DNA of 51,678 nucleotides from Gemmataceae bacterium (lineage in GTDB: Bacteria > Planctomycetota > Planctomycetia > Gemmatales > Gemmataceae), in NCBI GenBank assembly GCA_022616435.1, contig JAKEET010000127.1, positions 1 to 51,678 on the forward strand, written 5' to 3'. Positions 14,768 to 22,329 of this stretch are shown one piece after another. The notes below the pieces were generated by a model that did no database searches, had not been told where the DNA came from, and saw only the letters and a list, made by a program, of their open reading frames with translations. Numbering within the stretch: the first letter of the stretch is position 1; every line of letters starts with the position of its first letter. Made by a program: the position numbers and the translations under genes.

Positions 14768-17704
14768 ATGCGCGACAAGGATCCGGCCTCCACTCCCAAG
14801 AAGAAAAAGAAGAAGCCGCCGCCGACGTTCGTCGAGCTGCGCTACCCCTTCTGGGTCGGCGCGGTTTCGTTCGGCTGGACCATCGCCGGCTGGTTGATCG
14901 CCGCCGCCGCGCCCCGGCTGGCGTTCGTGCCCGGCATCAGTGTGCTGAACTATCTCTTTCCAACGATCACGGTCGGGCTCATCGGCCTCAACCTGTTCCT
15001 GGCGATCCGCGACTTGTGGCGCGGCGCCCATCCGCTGCGGCTGCTCCTGGTGACCGGGCTGCAGATCGGCCTGTTCACCACGCTCTATTTCCAGCTCTTT
15101 TCCCACATCGGCGCCGACCTGTTCGAGGTCCGCGGCCCCGTCTCGGCCTGGCATTGGGTCGTGTTCTCCTTCGCCCATGCCGTGCGCGCCTCCGACCTGG
15201 TCGACATCGTCGAAGCCTACAGCCTCAGGATTCAGCCGATCCACCACCAAAGCTACCTGGTGGCGGTCTTTCTGATCCTCTATCACGTCGTCGTCGACGT
15301 CTTCATCCTCGGCGTGCTCTGGAACCTCGTCAACCGCGTCAAGCGCACGCTGACGGACAGCGACGAGCTCATGATGATCGCCAAGTGGACGGTGATCGTG
15401 CTGTTCACGGCCTGGCTGCTGACCTGGATCGTGGCGGTGATTGTGTCCCCGTGGAGCCCGATCGACTTCCCGCTGTGGCTCGTGGAGAACACGCTCCGCG
15501 TCGTTGACTTCGCCGACATCATGGAAAGCCTCGACATCCATCTGCACAGCCTGCCGCGCGAGGGGTTGACCGGCACGTTGACGTTCTTCTGCCGGCTGTG
15601 GATCGGGCTCGGCATCGCGCTGATGCTGGGCAAACGCAAGAGGCCTGCCGAGCGGCGCCTGGCGACGCCGCCGGACACGGCGCCGTTGCCGTACTGGCTC
15701 GGCCGCGCCGGCATCATCGTGGGCATTCTGCTGGTTGTGCTGACGGTGGGCATGGTGTGGCAGGCCATGCTCGGCGATCCAGTTCCGTGGCTGGCCGCGG
15801 CAGCCGCGGAAGGGCCGGAACAGCGCACGCGGGCCGCGCTCGCCGCCCTGCGCCGCATGGGTCCGGTCGCGGCCGAGGCGACGCCGGCGCTGGTGACGGC
15901 TCAGGCTAACGTTCCGGCCGCTGAGCCGCTTCGCGACGACTTCACGCGCACGCTGGGCTACCTCGGCCCGGACGCCATCGAACCGCTCACGCAGATCGCG
16001 CTGGACGAAAAGCAAGCGGCGTCATCCGCGGTGCTCGCCGTCGAGGGCCTGGGGCGCATCGAGCCGGAATCGGCCGCGGCGCTCGTGAGAATCTGGAGTG
16101 AGACGCGGCAGGAGCCGGTCCGCAAACAGGCCGAGATCGAGCTGCAACACATGGGCCATGAGGCGGTGCCGACGATCATGGCCGCCACGACGTTGGCCAA
16201 TGCCGATGCCCATTATCATTGGTTCAACGAGCTGGACCGGAACTGGACGATACGGAGCACGTCCAATCCCGTGGCCCGTGCGCTGCAGGACTTCCCCGAC
16301 GTGCTGCGGCGGCTCAACACCAACCCTGAGGAAACGGTCGGCGCGATCGGCGGCGAGCTGCGGAGCGTCGGCAGCGCCGCCAAGCGGGCGACGCCGGCGC
16401 TGATCGAGCTGCTGCAGAACAAGAAGCAGCAGGTGCGCAGCGGCGCCGAGGGCGCCTTGCTGGCCATCGGGCCGTACGCGACGCCGGCCGTGCTCAAGCG
16501 CCGCCAGGATTTGGTGCAAGCGAACGACCCGGCCTGGCGGCCGTTTGATGAATCGGCGCTTCGCCTCCTGGGCAACGCCGGCATGTGGGATGAGAGCGCC
16601 GCCAGGGATCCCGCGGCGTTGCCGATGCTCAAGGCCATGTTGATGGGTGGAGAAAAAGAAGCGGCGGCGACGCGTCCGCTGGTCATGCACGCGCTGGCCC
16701 TGGCCGGCGCCGCCGCCAGGGACGCCGTCCCCGACCTGGTTCAATTCCTCGGCGTGGCCGACGCCGACCAGCGCGCGCTCGTTCGACAGACGCTCGCGAA
16801 GATCGATCCGGGCTGGCGGAAACACCCGGACAACGGCCGGGCTATTCCGGCCCTGCTGCCGCGCATCGCCTTGCTGCCCAAGGAAGAGCAAGACGAGCTG
16901 TTGGCGGCCCTGGGCGACTTGCCGGCTTCCGCGGTGGATATGCTCGTGCGGGCCATTCCTCCCCGGCTCGGCAAGAGAGACGTCGAGAAGGCGCATAACG
17001 CCGCGGTCTCGGAGGGATTGAAGATTCTCGGCCCGCGCCTCAAGGCCGCGCAGCCGGCGTTCGCGAAGCTGCTTCGCGACCCTCAGGCCGACTTCGCCGT
17101 GCGCATCACGTTGATCCAGAACCTCAAATACATCGCCCCCGACGGCGGCGAAGTGATGCCGGCAGCCCTGGCGATCCTGGGCACCGGCACGGGCGCCACC
17201 GCGTTGTTCAAGGACCTTGGGCCCGACGCCGCCCTGCCCGTTCTGGCAGGTCTCCTGGAGCACAACGAGCTGGAGATGCGCTCGTTCGCCGTCCGAACCG
17301 CCGCCGAGTTCGGCGCCGGCGCCAGGCCCCTCCTGCCCAAGATCATCGAACGCCTCACCGACAAGAACGGCTTCACGCGGGTGGACAACAAGGACCAGCA
17401 GACGCGGCCGATCATCTTCCGTGCCCTCGCGGCCATCGACCCGGATTGGGCCAAGCACCCGCAGGCGGCCAAGGCGCTGGCCCAGGTGATTGCCGGTCTG
17501 GATGCGGATGTCGCCGGCTTCCACGCCCAGTTCGTCACCGACGTCGGCAAGCTGGGCGCGGCGGCGAAGCCGGTCGTTCCCGATCTGGCCTTTTACACCG
17601 CCCTGGAGAGCTTGCTCAAGCGGGAAAAGGACCCAGCGGTGCGCCGGCTCGCGGACCGGGCGCTGGAGTTCCAGCGGCGGCTGAAGCAGGCGGGGCAAGA
17701 ATAG
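14768..17704 (+). CDS. polytopic membrane protein with C-terminal HEAT repeats
   Basis: A 978-residue protein in two halves. A Lys/Pro-rich cytoplasmic tail (KKKKKKPPP) is followed by about eight hydrophobic helices in residues 25-330. From about residue 350 to the end there are helical pairs of 30-40 residues in the HEAT/PBS-lyase style, with repeated phrases such as ATPALVTAQ, AKRATPALIELLQNKKQQVRSGAEGALLAIGP (two helices) and AKPVVPDLAFYTALESLL. The HEAT part most likely forms a solenoid for protein binding on the cytoplasmic side. No catalytic motif is visible. GAGGGGA precedes the ATG at 14768, which is preferred over 14711 because that would place the proximal promoter within the gene. 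It is followed after 15 bases by a GNAT gene in the same direction. Confidence 0.8.
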   Translation: MRDKDPASTPKKKKKKPPPTFVELRYPFWVGAVSFGWTIAGWLIAAAAPRLAFVPGISVLNYLFPTITVGLIGLNLFLAIRDLWRGAHPLRLLLVTGLQIGLFTTLYFQLFSHIGADLFEVRGPVSAWHWVVFSFAHAVRASDLVDIVEAYSLRIQPIHHQSYLVAVFLILYHVVVDVFILGVLWNLVNRVKRTLTDSDELMMIAKWTVIVLFTAWLLTWIVAVIVSPWSPIDFPLWLVENTLRVVDFADIMESLDIHLHSLPREGLTGTLTFFCRLWIGLGIALMLGKRKRPAERRLATPPDTAPLPYWLGRAGIIVGILLVVLTVGMVWQAMLGDPVPWLAAAAAEGPEQRTRAALAALRRMGPVAAEATPALVTAQANVPAAEPLRDDFTRTLGYLGPDAIEPLTQIALDEKQAASSAVLAVEGLGRIEPESAAALVRIWSETRQEPVRKQAEIELQHMGHEAVPTIMAATTLANADAHYHWFNELDRNWTIRSTSNPVARALQDFPDVLRRLNTNPEETVGAIGGELRSVGSAAKRATPALIELLQNKKQQVRSGAEGALLAIGPYATPAVLKRRQDLVQANDPAWRPFDESALRLLGNAGMWDESAARDPAALPMLKAMLMGGEKEAAATRPLVMHALALAGAAARDAVPDLVQFLGVADADQRALVRQTLAKIDPGWRKHPDNGRAIPALLPRIALLPKEEQDELLAALGDLPASAVDMLVRAIPPRLGKRDVEKAHNAAVSEGLKILGPRLKAAQPAFAKLLRDPQADFAVRITLIQNLKYIAPDGGEVMPAALAILGTGTGATALFKDLGPDAALPVLAGLLEHNELEMRSFAVRTAAEFGAGARPLLPKIIERLTDKNGFTRVDNKDQQTRPIIFRALAAIDPDWAKHPQAAKALAQVIAGLDADVAGFHAQFVTDVGKLGAAAKPVVPDLAFYTALESLLKREKDPAVRRLADRALEFQRRLKQAGQE

Positions 17705-17719
17705 GAACATGGGCTGCCG

Positions 17720-18274
17720 ATGCGAGAACCCCTGGTGACGGACCGGCTCATCCTGCGCGACATCGCGGAGGCGGACGCGCCATTGCTGTTCGATCTCGAC
17801 TCCGACCCCGAGGTGATGCGCTACATCGGCCCGCGGCCGGCATCCGACGCGGCCGGCTACCGCGACCGCACCCGGACCGTGTATCTGCCTCAGCAGGCGC
17901 ATCCCTGGCACGGCGTCCGGATCGTGCTCGAGCGCGCGCGCGGCGAGTTCTTGGGCTGGGTCTTCGTCCGCCCGGCGCCCGGCGCCAAGTCCGCTCGCGA
18001 GCTCGGCTGGACCCGGCCCGACGAGGTGGAGGTCGGCTACCGCTATCGCCGGTCCGCGTGGGGGCGTGGGATCGCGACCGAGGCCGCCACGCCGCTGGTG
18101 CAAATCGCTCTCGCGGACCCGGCGACGACCGCCGTCGTCGCCTGTGCCCTGGCGGGCAACGCGGCATCGCTGCGGGTGCTGGAGAAGCTCGGCCTGGTGC
18201 GCGTCGCCGAGGTGATGCTGCCCGACACGAGCGAGCCGACGGTGAAGCTGGCGCGCCGGAAATCACGGGAATAA
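17720..18274 (+). CDS. GNAT N-acetyltransferase (RimJ/RimL type)
   Basis: A 184-residue acetyltransferase. It opens with TDRLILRDIAEAD, the beta1/alpha1 signature of the Acetyltransf_3 group. The acetyl-CoA loop is seen as RRSAWGRGIATEA (Q/R-x-x-G-x-G/A form) near residue 113, and the C-terminal NAASLRVLEKLGL matches the family's second motif. Substrates of this group include ribosomal proteins, other N-termini and small amines, so the target here is unknown. It follows the HEAT gene by 15 bases and is probably co-transcribed. Confidence 0.88.
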   Translation: MREPLVTDRLILRDIAEADAPLLFDLDSDPEVMRYIGPRPASDAAGYRDRTRTVYLPQQAHPWHGVRIVLERARGEFLGWVFVRPAPGAKSARELGWTRPDEVEVGYRYRRSAWGRGIATEAATPLVQIALADPATTAVVACALAGNAASLRVLEKLGLVRVAEVMLPDTSEPTVKLARRKSRE

Positions 18275-18381
18275 ACTCGTGGCGTGCCGTTGGGAAGAGT
18301 TCGCCGAGCCGGTCAAGTCGCTAACGCTATGCCGCCGGCAGCAGCACATCGCCACATCATGGAATAGAATAGCACGGGACC

Positions 18382-19065
18382 ATGAGCAAGCCCGATCCAG
18401 CACGTTCCGCCGGCGGCGCGAGCGACAGTCGCTTGTCGCGCGCCAGCGTCCAGCGGTTCAGCCTGTACCTCCGGCACCTGCAACGCTTCGTCCGCGAAGG
18501 CGTGCAGACCGTTTCCAGCGGGCAACTCGGCGAGGCCCTCGGACTCACCGACGCCCAGGTGCGCAAAGATCTCGCCTATCTCGGCAACCTCGGCCAGCCC
18601 GGCATCGGCTACCCCGCGCCAGAGCTGATCGCCGCCCTGCGGCACCGCCTCGGCATTGATCGCACCTGGCCCACCATCGTGGTCGGCGTCGGCAACCTGG
18701 CCCGGGCCTTGCTGCGCTATCGCGGCTTTGAACAACAAGGCTTTCTGTTCGTGGCCTTGTTCGACGCCGACCCCGGCAAGATCGGTCAGAAGGTCGACGG
18801 GCTCGAGGTCTACGATCCCAAACGCATGGCGGAAGTGGTGGCGGACTTGAAGGCCGAGCTGGCCGTGGTCACGGTTCCGGCCGACGCGGCCCAGAGCGTC
18901 ACAGACGCCTTGGTCGCCGCCGGCATCCGCGGTATACTGAACTTCGCTCCAACGGTGGTCCGGCTCCCCGAGGGCGTCAGCCTCGTGTCGGTCGACCTGG
19001 CCGTGCAGTTGGAGCAGCTCGCTTTTCTGGTGGAGAGCGACAGGCCGGAGGGCGAGCCAGAATGA
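18382..19065 (+). CDS. rex: redox-sensing transcriptional repressor Rex
   Basis: A 227-residue Rex protein, which represses fermentative or respiratory genes when NAD+ is high and lets go of DNA when NADH binds. A winged helix at the N-terminus (residues 22-85) shows the family phrases SVQRFSLYLRHL, TVSSGQLGEALGLTDAQVRKDLAYLG and the short wing GQPGIGYP. The C-terminal Rossmann domain begins VVGVGNLARALLRY and includes GFLFVALFDADPGKIG and a final NFAPTVVRLPEGV with the domain-swap helix. The region upstream carries TAGAAT at 18365 but no convincing -35. No Rex operator (TTGTGA-like palindrome) was seen in nearby promoters. It is followed by tRNA-Gln and then by the kinase-nicotinamidase gene. 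Confidence 0.93.
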   Translation: MSKPDPARSAGGASDSRLSRASVQRFSLYLRHLQRFVREGVQTVSSGQLGEALGLTDAQVRKDLAYLGNLGQPGIGYPAPELIAALRHRLGIDRTWPTIVVGVGNLARALLRYRGFEQQGFLFVALFDADPGKIGQKVDGLEVYDPKRMAEVVADLKAELAVVTVPADAAQSVTDALVAAGIRGILNFAPTVVRLPEGVSLVSVDLAVQLEQLAFLVESDRPEGEPE

Positions 19066-19076
19066 GTGTGACTCGA

Positions 19077-19147
19077 TACCCCGTAGTGTAACGGTAGCAC
19101 AAGAGATTTTGGTTCTCTTTGTCCAGGTTCGAATCCTGGCGGGGTAG
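19077..19147 (+). tRNA. tRNA-Gln (anticodon TTG)
   Basis: A 71-base cloverleaf. The acceptor 19077-19083 (TACCCCG) pairs with 19140-19146 (CGGGGTA), discriminator G at 19147. There is a 3-bp D stem (GTG/CAC at 19086-19100), an anticodon stem AGAGA/TCTCT (19102-19118) with loop TTTTGGT, so the anticodon is TTG at 19109-19111, and a T stem CCAGG/CCTGG around TTCGAAT. CCA is not encoded. It begins 11 bases after the rex stop codon. Confidence 0.95.
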
Positions 19148-19399
19148 GTTGGAATCAGACGGTCTCGGTGAGTCTTGGCTGGCCTCAACCGCTTGAACGA
19201 CGCTGATCCGCTTGGCCGAAAAGGACCCCGTCAAGGCGGAGCTCGTGAAACTCCGCTATTCCGTTGGTCAATCCAATCCGTTGCCGACCGAGGCGATGTG
19301 TAGTCGCCGTCGCCCCCCCCTCGATGTAGTCAACTCCGCTGCCCTCACTGTCGCGCTGGCGTCGTGTTCAATCGCCGGTGAGCGCCGATCGAAAAACGC

Positions 19400-19427
19400 T
19401 TGCGGCCCCGCGCGTTTGGCTTACACT
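19400..19427 (+). promoter_or_regulatory. promoter of the kinase-nicotinamidase gene
   Basis: TTGCGG (19400-19405), 16 bases, TACACT (19422-19427); the start point would be near 19434. It is the only supported signal in the otherwise featureless 19148-19399 part of the 351-base gap between the tRNA and the kinase-nicotinamidase gene. Confidence 0.4.
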
Positions 19428-19449
19428 GATGCACGTCCGGGAAAGTCAG

Positions 19450-19470
19450 GGCCATCGAAACTCGATGGCC
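19450..19470 (+). promoter_or_regulatory. perfect 9-bp hairpin in the leader of the kinase-nicotinamidase gene
   Basis: GGCCATCGA (19450-19458), loop AAC, TCGATGGCC (19462-19470). It lies about 28 bases before the ATG and downstream of the proposed promoter, so it could be an mRNA structure that tunes translation or an operator for a dimeric regulator. Confidence 0.45.
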
Positions 19471-19498
19471 TCGATCAATCCTCAACGTTGGCGGAAGC

Positions 19499-21268
19499 AT
19501 GAACACCGAGTCTCACATCGCCAACCTGCTGCTGCTCTGGGAACAGGCGCACGCACTGGGCCGGGAACTCTCGCCCGAGGAGCTGTGCCGCGATTGTCCC
19601 GAGCACCTGGAAGAGCTTCGGCGGAGGATTGCGGCGCTCGCGTCCGTGGACGACTGGATGGCGTCAACGTCGGATGAGGCCGCGGCCTCCTCCTTGGCGA
19701 CCGTCAGCGGCGATCACGCCCGCGCCGGCGACAGCGATCCCTACTTGCGACTTTCCGAGGTGGGCGGCTGCACGCTGCTTTCGCGCATCGGCAAGGGCGG
19801 CATGGGGGTTGTGTACAAGGCGCGTCACCACGATCTTGATCTCGACGTCGCGGTGAAACTGCTGCATCCGCGCTTGACCCTGGAAACCGGGACGACCGAA
19901 CGCTTTCTTCGCGAAGCTCGCCTGGCCGCGCGCCTGCAGTCTCCGGGGATCGTCCGCGTCTTCAATTGCGGCGAGACGGAAGGTCATTACTACATCGTCA
20001 TGGAATACATCGATGGACAAACGCTGGCGGCGCATCTGAAGGAACGAGGCGCCGTCCCGGTCGCGCGGGCTCTGCAAATCGGCGAAGCAGTTGCGGCTGC
20101 CTTACGAGAGGCGTTGAGCCAGATCGGTCTGATCCATCGAGATGTCAAGCCGGCCAATATCCTGCTCACCCGAAGCGGTCAAGTCAAGCTGGCCGACCTT
20201 GGGCTGGCGAAGATCGCCACGCAACCCGGCGCCGACTTCCAGACCGCGGCCGGCGTGGCGCTGGGCACGCCCAGTTACATGTCCCCCGAGCAATTTGCCG
20301 ATGCCGGCCGTGTCGATCATCGAGCGGACATTTTCTCGCTTGGCGCCACGCTCTATGAGATGGTCGCCGGCCGGCCGCCGTTCCGAGGCGATTCGTTCCT
20401 CGCCATCATGAAGCAGATTTCTGAATCCGACCCTGTCCCGCTTCCAGGTCACGTTCCCGCCCAGACGCGCGCGCTCATCGGCCGATTGATGAACAAGCGC
20501 CCGGAGGACCGGTTTGACAACTACGATGAGCTCATGACCGCGATCCAGGCGGCACATCGGTCGCTTGGGGAGATGGACGAACGAGTGTCCCAAGACATCG
20601 CGTGTGCCGCGGGGCCGAGTATGATTCCGCAGGTGGTCTTGTCCGAAGGCCACCGCCACGCGTCGCCGACCGAGAACCGAGTGCTCCTGGTGGTGGACAT
20701 TCAGAACGACTTCTGTCCGCAAGGCGCGCTGGCCGTTGCCGGTGGAGACGAAGTGGTGCCCATCATCAACAAGCTCTCGCGCCGGTTCGCGCACGTTATC
20801 CTCACGCAGGACTGGCACTGCGAAGATCATTTGTCGTTTGCTTCATCGCACCCCGGCAAGAAGCCGCTTGACCGCGTCACGCTGCCGTACGGAGAACAGA
20901 TCCTTTGGCCCGATCACTGCGTCGAGCGAACGTTGGGGGCAGAGTTTCAACCCCAGCTGGACGTTGCCCACTGCGAGTTGGTTCTGCGCAAGGGATACCA
21001 CCGCGACATCGACTCGTATTCCGCATTCTTCGAGAACGACCGCCGCACGCCAACCGGTCTGACCGGATACCTGCGGGAGCGCGGTCTGACGCGCCTGTTC
21101 CTGGTCGGACTCGCCACTGATTTTTGCGTGGCGTACTCCGCGCTCGATGCGCGCCGGCTCGGGTTCGAGGTCACGGTGATCGAAGCCGCCTGTCGAGGCA
21201 TCGACGTTGGCGGCTCGCTGGCGGCAGCCTGGCGCGACATGGAGCAAGCCGGCGTCATCCGTGCGTGA
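19499..21268 (+). CDS. Ser/Thr protein kinase fused to a nicotinamidase (PncA-like) domain
   Basis: A 589-residue, two-enzyme protein with no membrane segment. Residues 1-85 form an Asp/Glu-rich helical lead-in of the type seen in planctomycete kinases (ELCRDCPEHLEELRRRI). Residues 90-350 are a Hanks-type kinase: glycine loop IGKGGMG (97-103), Lys120 in VAVKLL, catalytic HRDVKPAN (213-220), DLG in place of DFG (233-235) and a GTPSYMSPEQ activation-loop end. A linker of about 40 residues follows. Residues 395-589 match nicotinamidase/pyrazinamidase: Asp400 in VDIQNDF, metal ligands Asp438, His440 and a further His (444, 451 or 473), Lys498 in LRKG, and nucleophile Cys543 in LATDFCV, plus the SYSAFFEN segment. 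The nicotinamidase would convert nicotinamide to nicotinate in NAD salvage. The fusion is uninterrupted. Rex and tRNA-Gln lie upstream, a PsiE-like gene downstream. Confidence 0.93.
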   Translation: MNTESHIANLLLLWEQAHALGRELSPEELCRDCPEHLEELRRRIAALASVDDWMASTSDEAAASSLATVSGDHARAGDSDPYLRLSEVGGCTLLSRIGKGGMGVVYKARHHDLDLDVAVKLLHPRLTLETGTTERFLREARLAARLQSPGIVRVFNCGETEGHYYIVMEYIDGQTLAAHLKERGAVPVARALQIGEAVAAALREALSQIGLIHRDVKPANILLTRSGQVKLADLGLAKIATQPGADFQTAAGVALGTPSYMSPEQFADAGRVDHRADIFSLGATLYEMVAGRPPFRGDSFLAIMKQISESDPVPLPGHVPAQTRALIGRLMNKRPEDRFDNYDELMTAIQAAHRSLGEMDERVSQDIACAAGPSMIPQVVLSEGHRHASPTENRVLLVVDIQNDFCPQGALAVAGGDEVVPIINKLSRRFAHVILTQDWHCEDHLSFASSHPGKKPLDRVTLPYGEQILWPDHCVERTLGAEFQPQLDVAHCELVLRKGYHRDIDSYSAFFENDRRTPTGLTGYLRERGLTRLFLVGLATDFCVAYSALDARRLGFEVTVIEAACRGIDVGGSLAAAWRDMEQAGVIRA

Positions 21269-21339
21269 TTGCCGGATGAAGCGCTCGCCTGGTACACGAT
21301 GCTCAGGTCCACCACTATTCCCGCCGCGCGCTGGAGAAC

Positions 21340-21723
21340 GTGCAGGATGCCATTATCGTCGCGCTGATGGCGACGTTGCTCGCCATCAGCGCGCAAGCCC
21401 TCTGGCGGCTGTGGCTGCTGGCATTCGTGGAGCATGCTCCTCCCCTGCACCTGCTGTCGCAGGTGGCGCTTATCCTCATCCTCACGGAACTCTTCCGACT
21501 CTTGATCTTCTACCTGCGCGAGCACCGGATATCGGTGGCGCTGATGGTCGAGGTCGCCATCGTCAGCATCCTGCGGGAGTTGATGCTGCGGAGCGTGCAG
21601 GAGGTCGGGTGGGAGAGTATGCTGGCCAACAGTTTGCTGCTGGTCGTCCTGGGCGGGCTGCTGGCTCTGGAGCGCTGGTTCGGCCGGTTGCGGAAGGAAG
21701 CGCGCGAAACCGACGCCGGCTGA
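21340..21723 (+). CDS. PsiE-like membrane protein
   Basis: A 127-residue protein with four hydrophobic segments and the phrase ALMVEVAIVSILRELML that marks the phosphate-starvation-inducible PsiE family, whose molecular role is unknown. The start is a GTG at 21340. The frame stays open upstream to a stop at 21277, and the residues just before the GTG (HYSRRALENV) look like native protein, so translation may begin further 5' at a rare codon such as CTG. It starts 71 bases after the kinase-nicotinamidase stop in the same direction, so co-transcription is possible. Confidence 0.7.
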   Translation: MQDAIIVALMATLLAISAQALWRLWLLAFVEHAPPLHLLSQVALILILTELFRLLIFYLREHRISVALMVEVAIVSILRELMLRSVQEVGWESMLANSLLLVVLGGLLALERWFGRLRKEARETDAG

Positions 21724-21902
21724 CCGTCGCCCCGGTTCGCGACCAGTCCGGTTCAAGCCGCTGAGCTTGACCGGCCCGCGTTCACCGAAAGGAGGACGCC
21801 GTAGAATCACCAAGAACCGATTGGGAGACGTTCAACCAACTTGAGGAGGGCTGGGACCGGCGCTGCCGATCCAATTGGCGAAAGTTCCTTCGGGCATGTG
21901 CT

Positions 21903-22259
21903 GTGGCTTTGCTCGATCGGCTGCCGCCGGAGGCCGCGGCATGGGTTGCGGAGGCGGATCGTTACGAAATGGGCGAGCGGTCCGAAGCCGAACGGGCCCA
22001 GGTCCTGGACCGGGCGTGCCGTTTTTGCCGCGAGCGCGAAGCCGCCGCCGCGAGCGAAGCGGAAATGTGCGGATTGTATGTGGCCAAGTATCGGCTCCAT
22101 CCGCACAAGGCGGACTGGCTGAGCGAGGAATACGATGAGACCTGCAACTTCATTGACGACTGCATCGGCGCCGGAATGGACAATGAGTTCCTGAATCAGC
22201 TGATCCGGGAGCACTTTCCATCCGCCTTCGAGAAACGTCCGTGGTGGCGGTTCTGGTAG
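21903..22259 (+). CDS. hypothetical acidic/helical protein, N-terminus uncertain
   Basis: At least 118 residues, unrecognised. It is helical with Cys residues (ACRFCRERE, MCGLY, TCNFIDDCIG) and ends in a Trp-rich tail. The GTG at 21903 is the first legal start in the frame and lacks a ribosome site. The frame remains open and protein-like upstream to 21801 (ESPRTDWETFNQLEEGWDR), and a strong AAAGGAGG sits at 21788-21795, five bases before codon GTA at 21801, exactly where a start codon would be expected. A sequencing error (GTA for GTG) or a real change would explain this. It shows a faint resemblance to helical tails of TIGR02996-type planctomycete proteins, which I cannot confirm. Confidence 0.55.
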   Translation: MALLDRLPPEAAAWVAEADRYEMGERSEAERAQVLDRACRFCREREAAAASEAEMCGLYVAKYRLHPHKADWLSEEYDETCNFIDDCIGAGMDNEFLNQLIREHFPSAFEKRPWWRFW

Positions 22260-22329
22260 CGGACGCGGCCGTGCGCTCCGGCGTGGCGGCGCCGTGCGAC
22301 CGACCAGGCCGCCAATCAGCATAGGCCGT

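Noticed and set aside
19077..19147. tRNA-Gln as an integration site for a mobile element
   Set aside because: No integrase lies nearby and no repeat of the tRNA 3' end was seen downstream.
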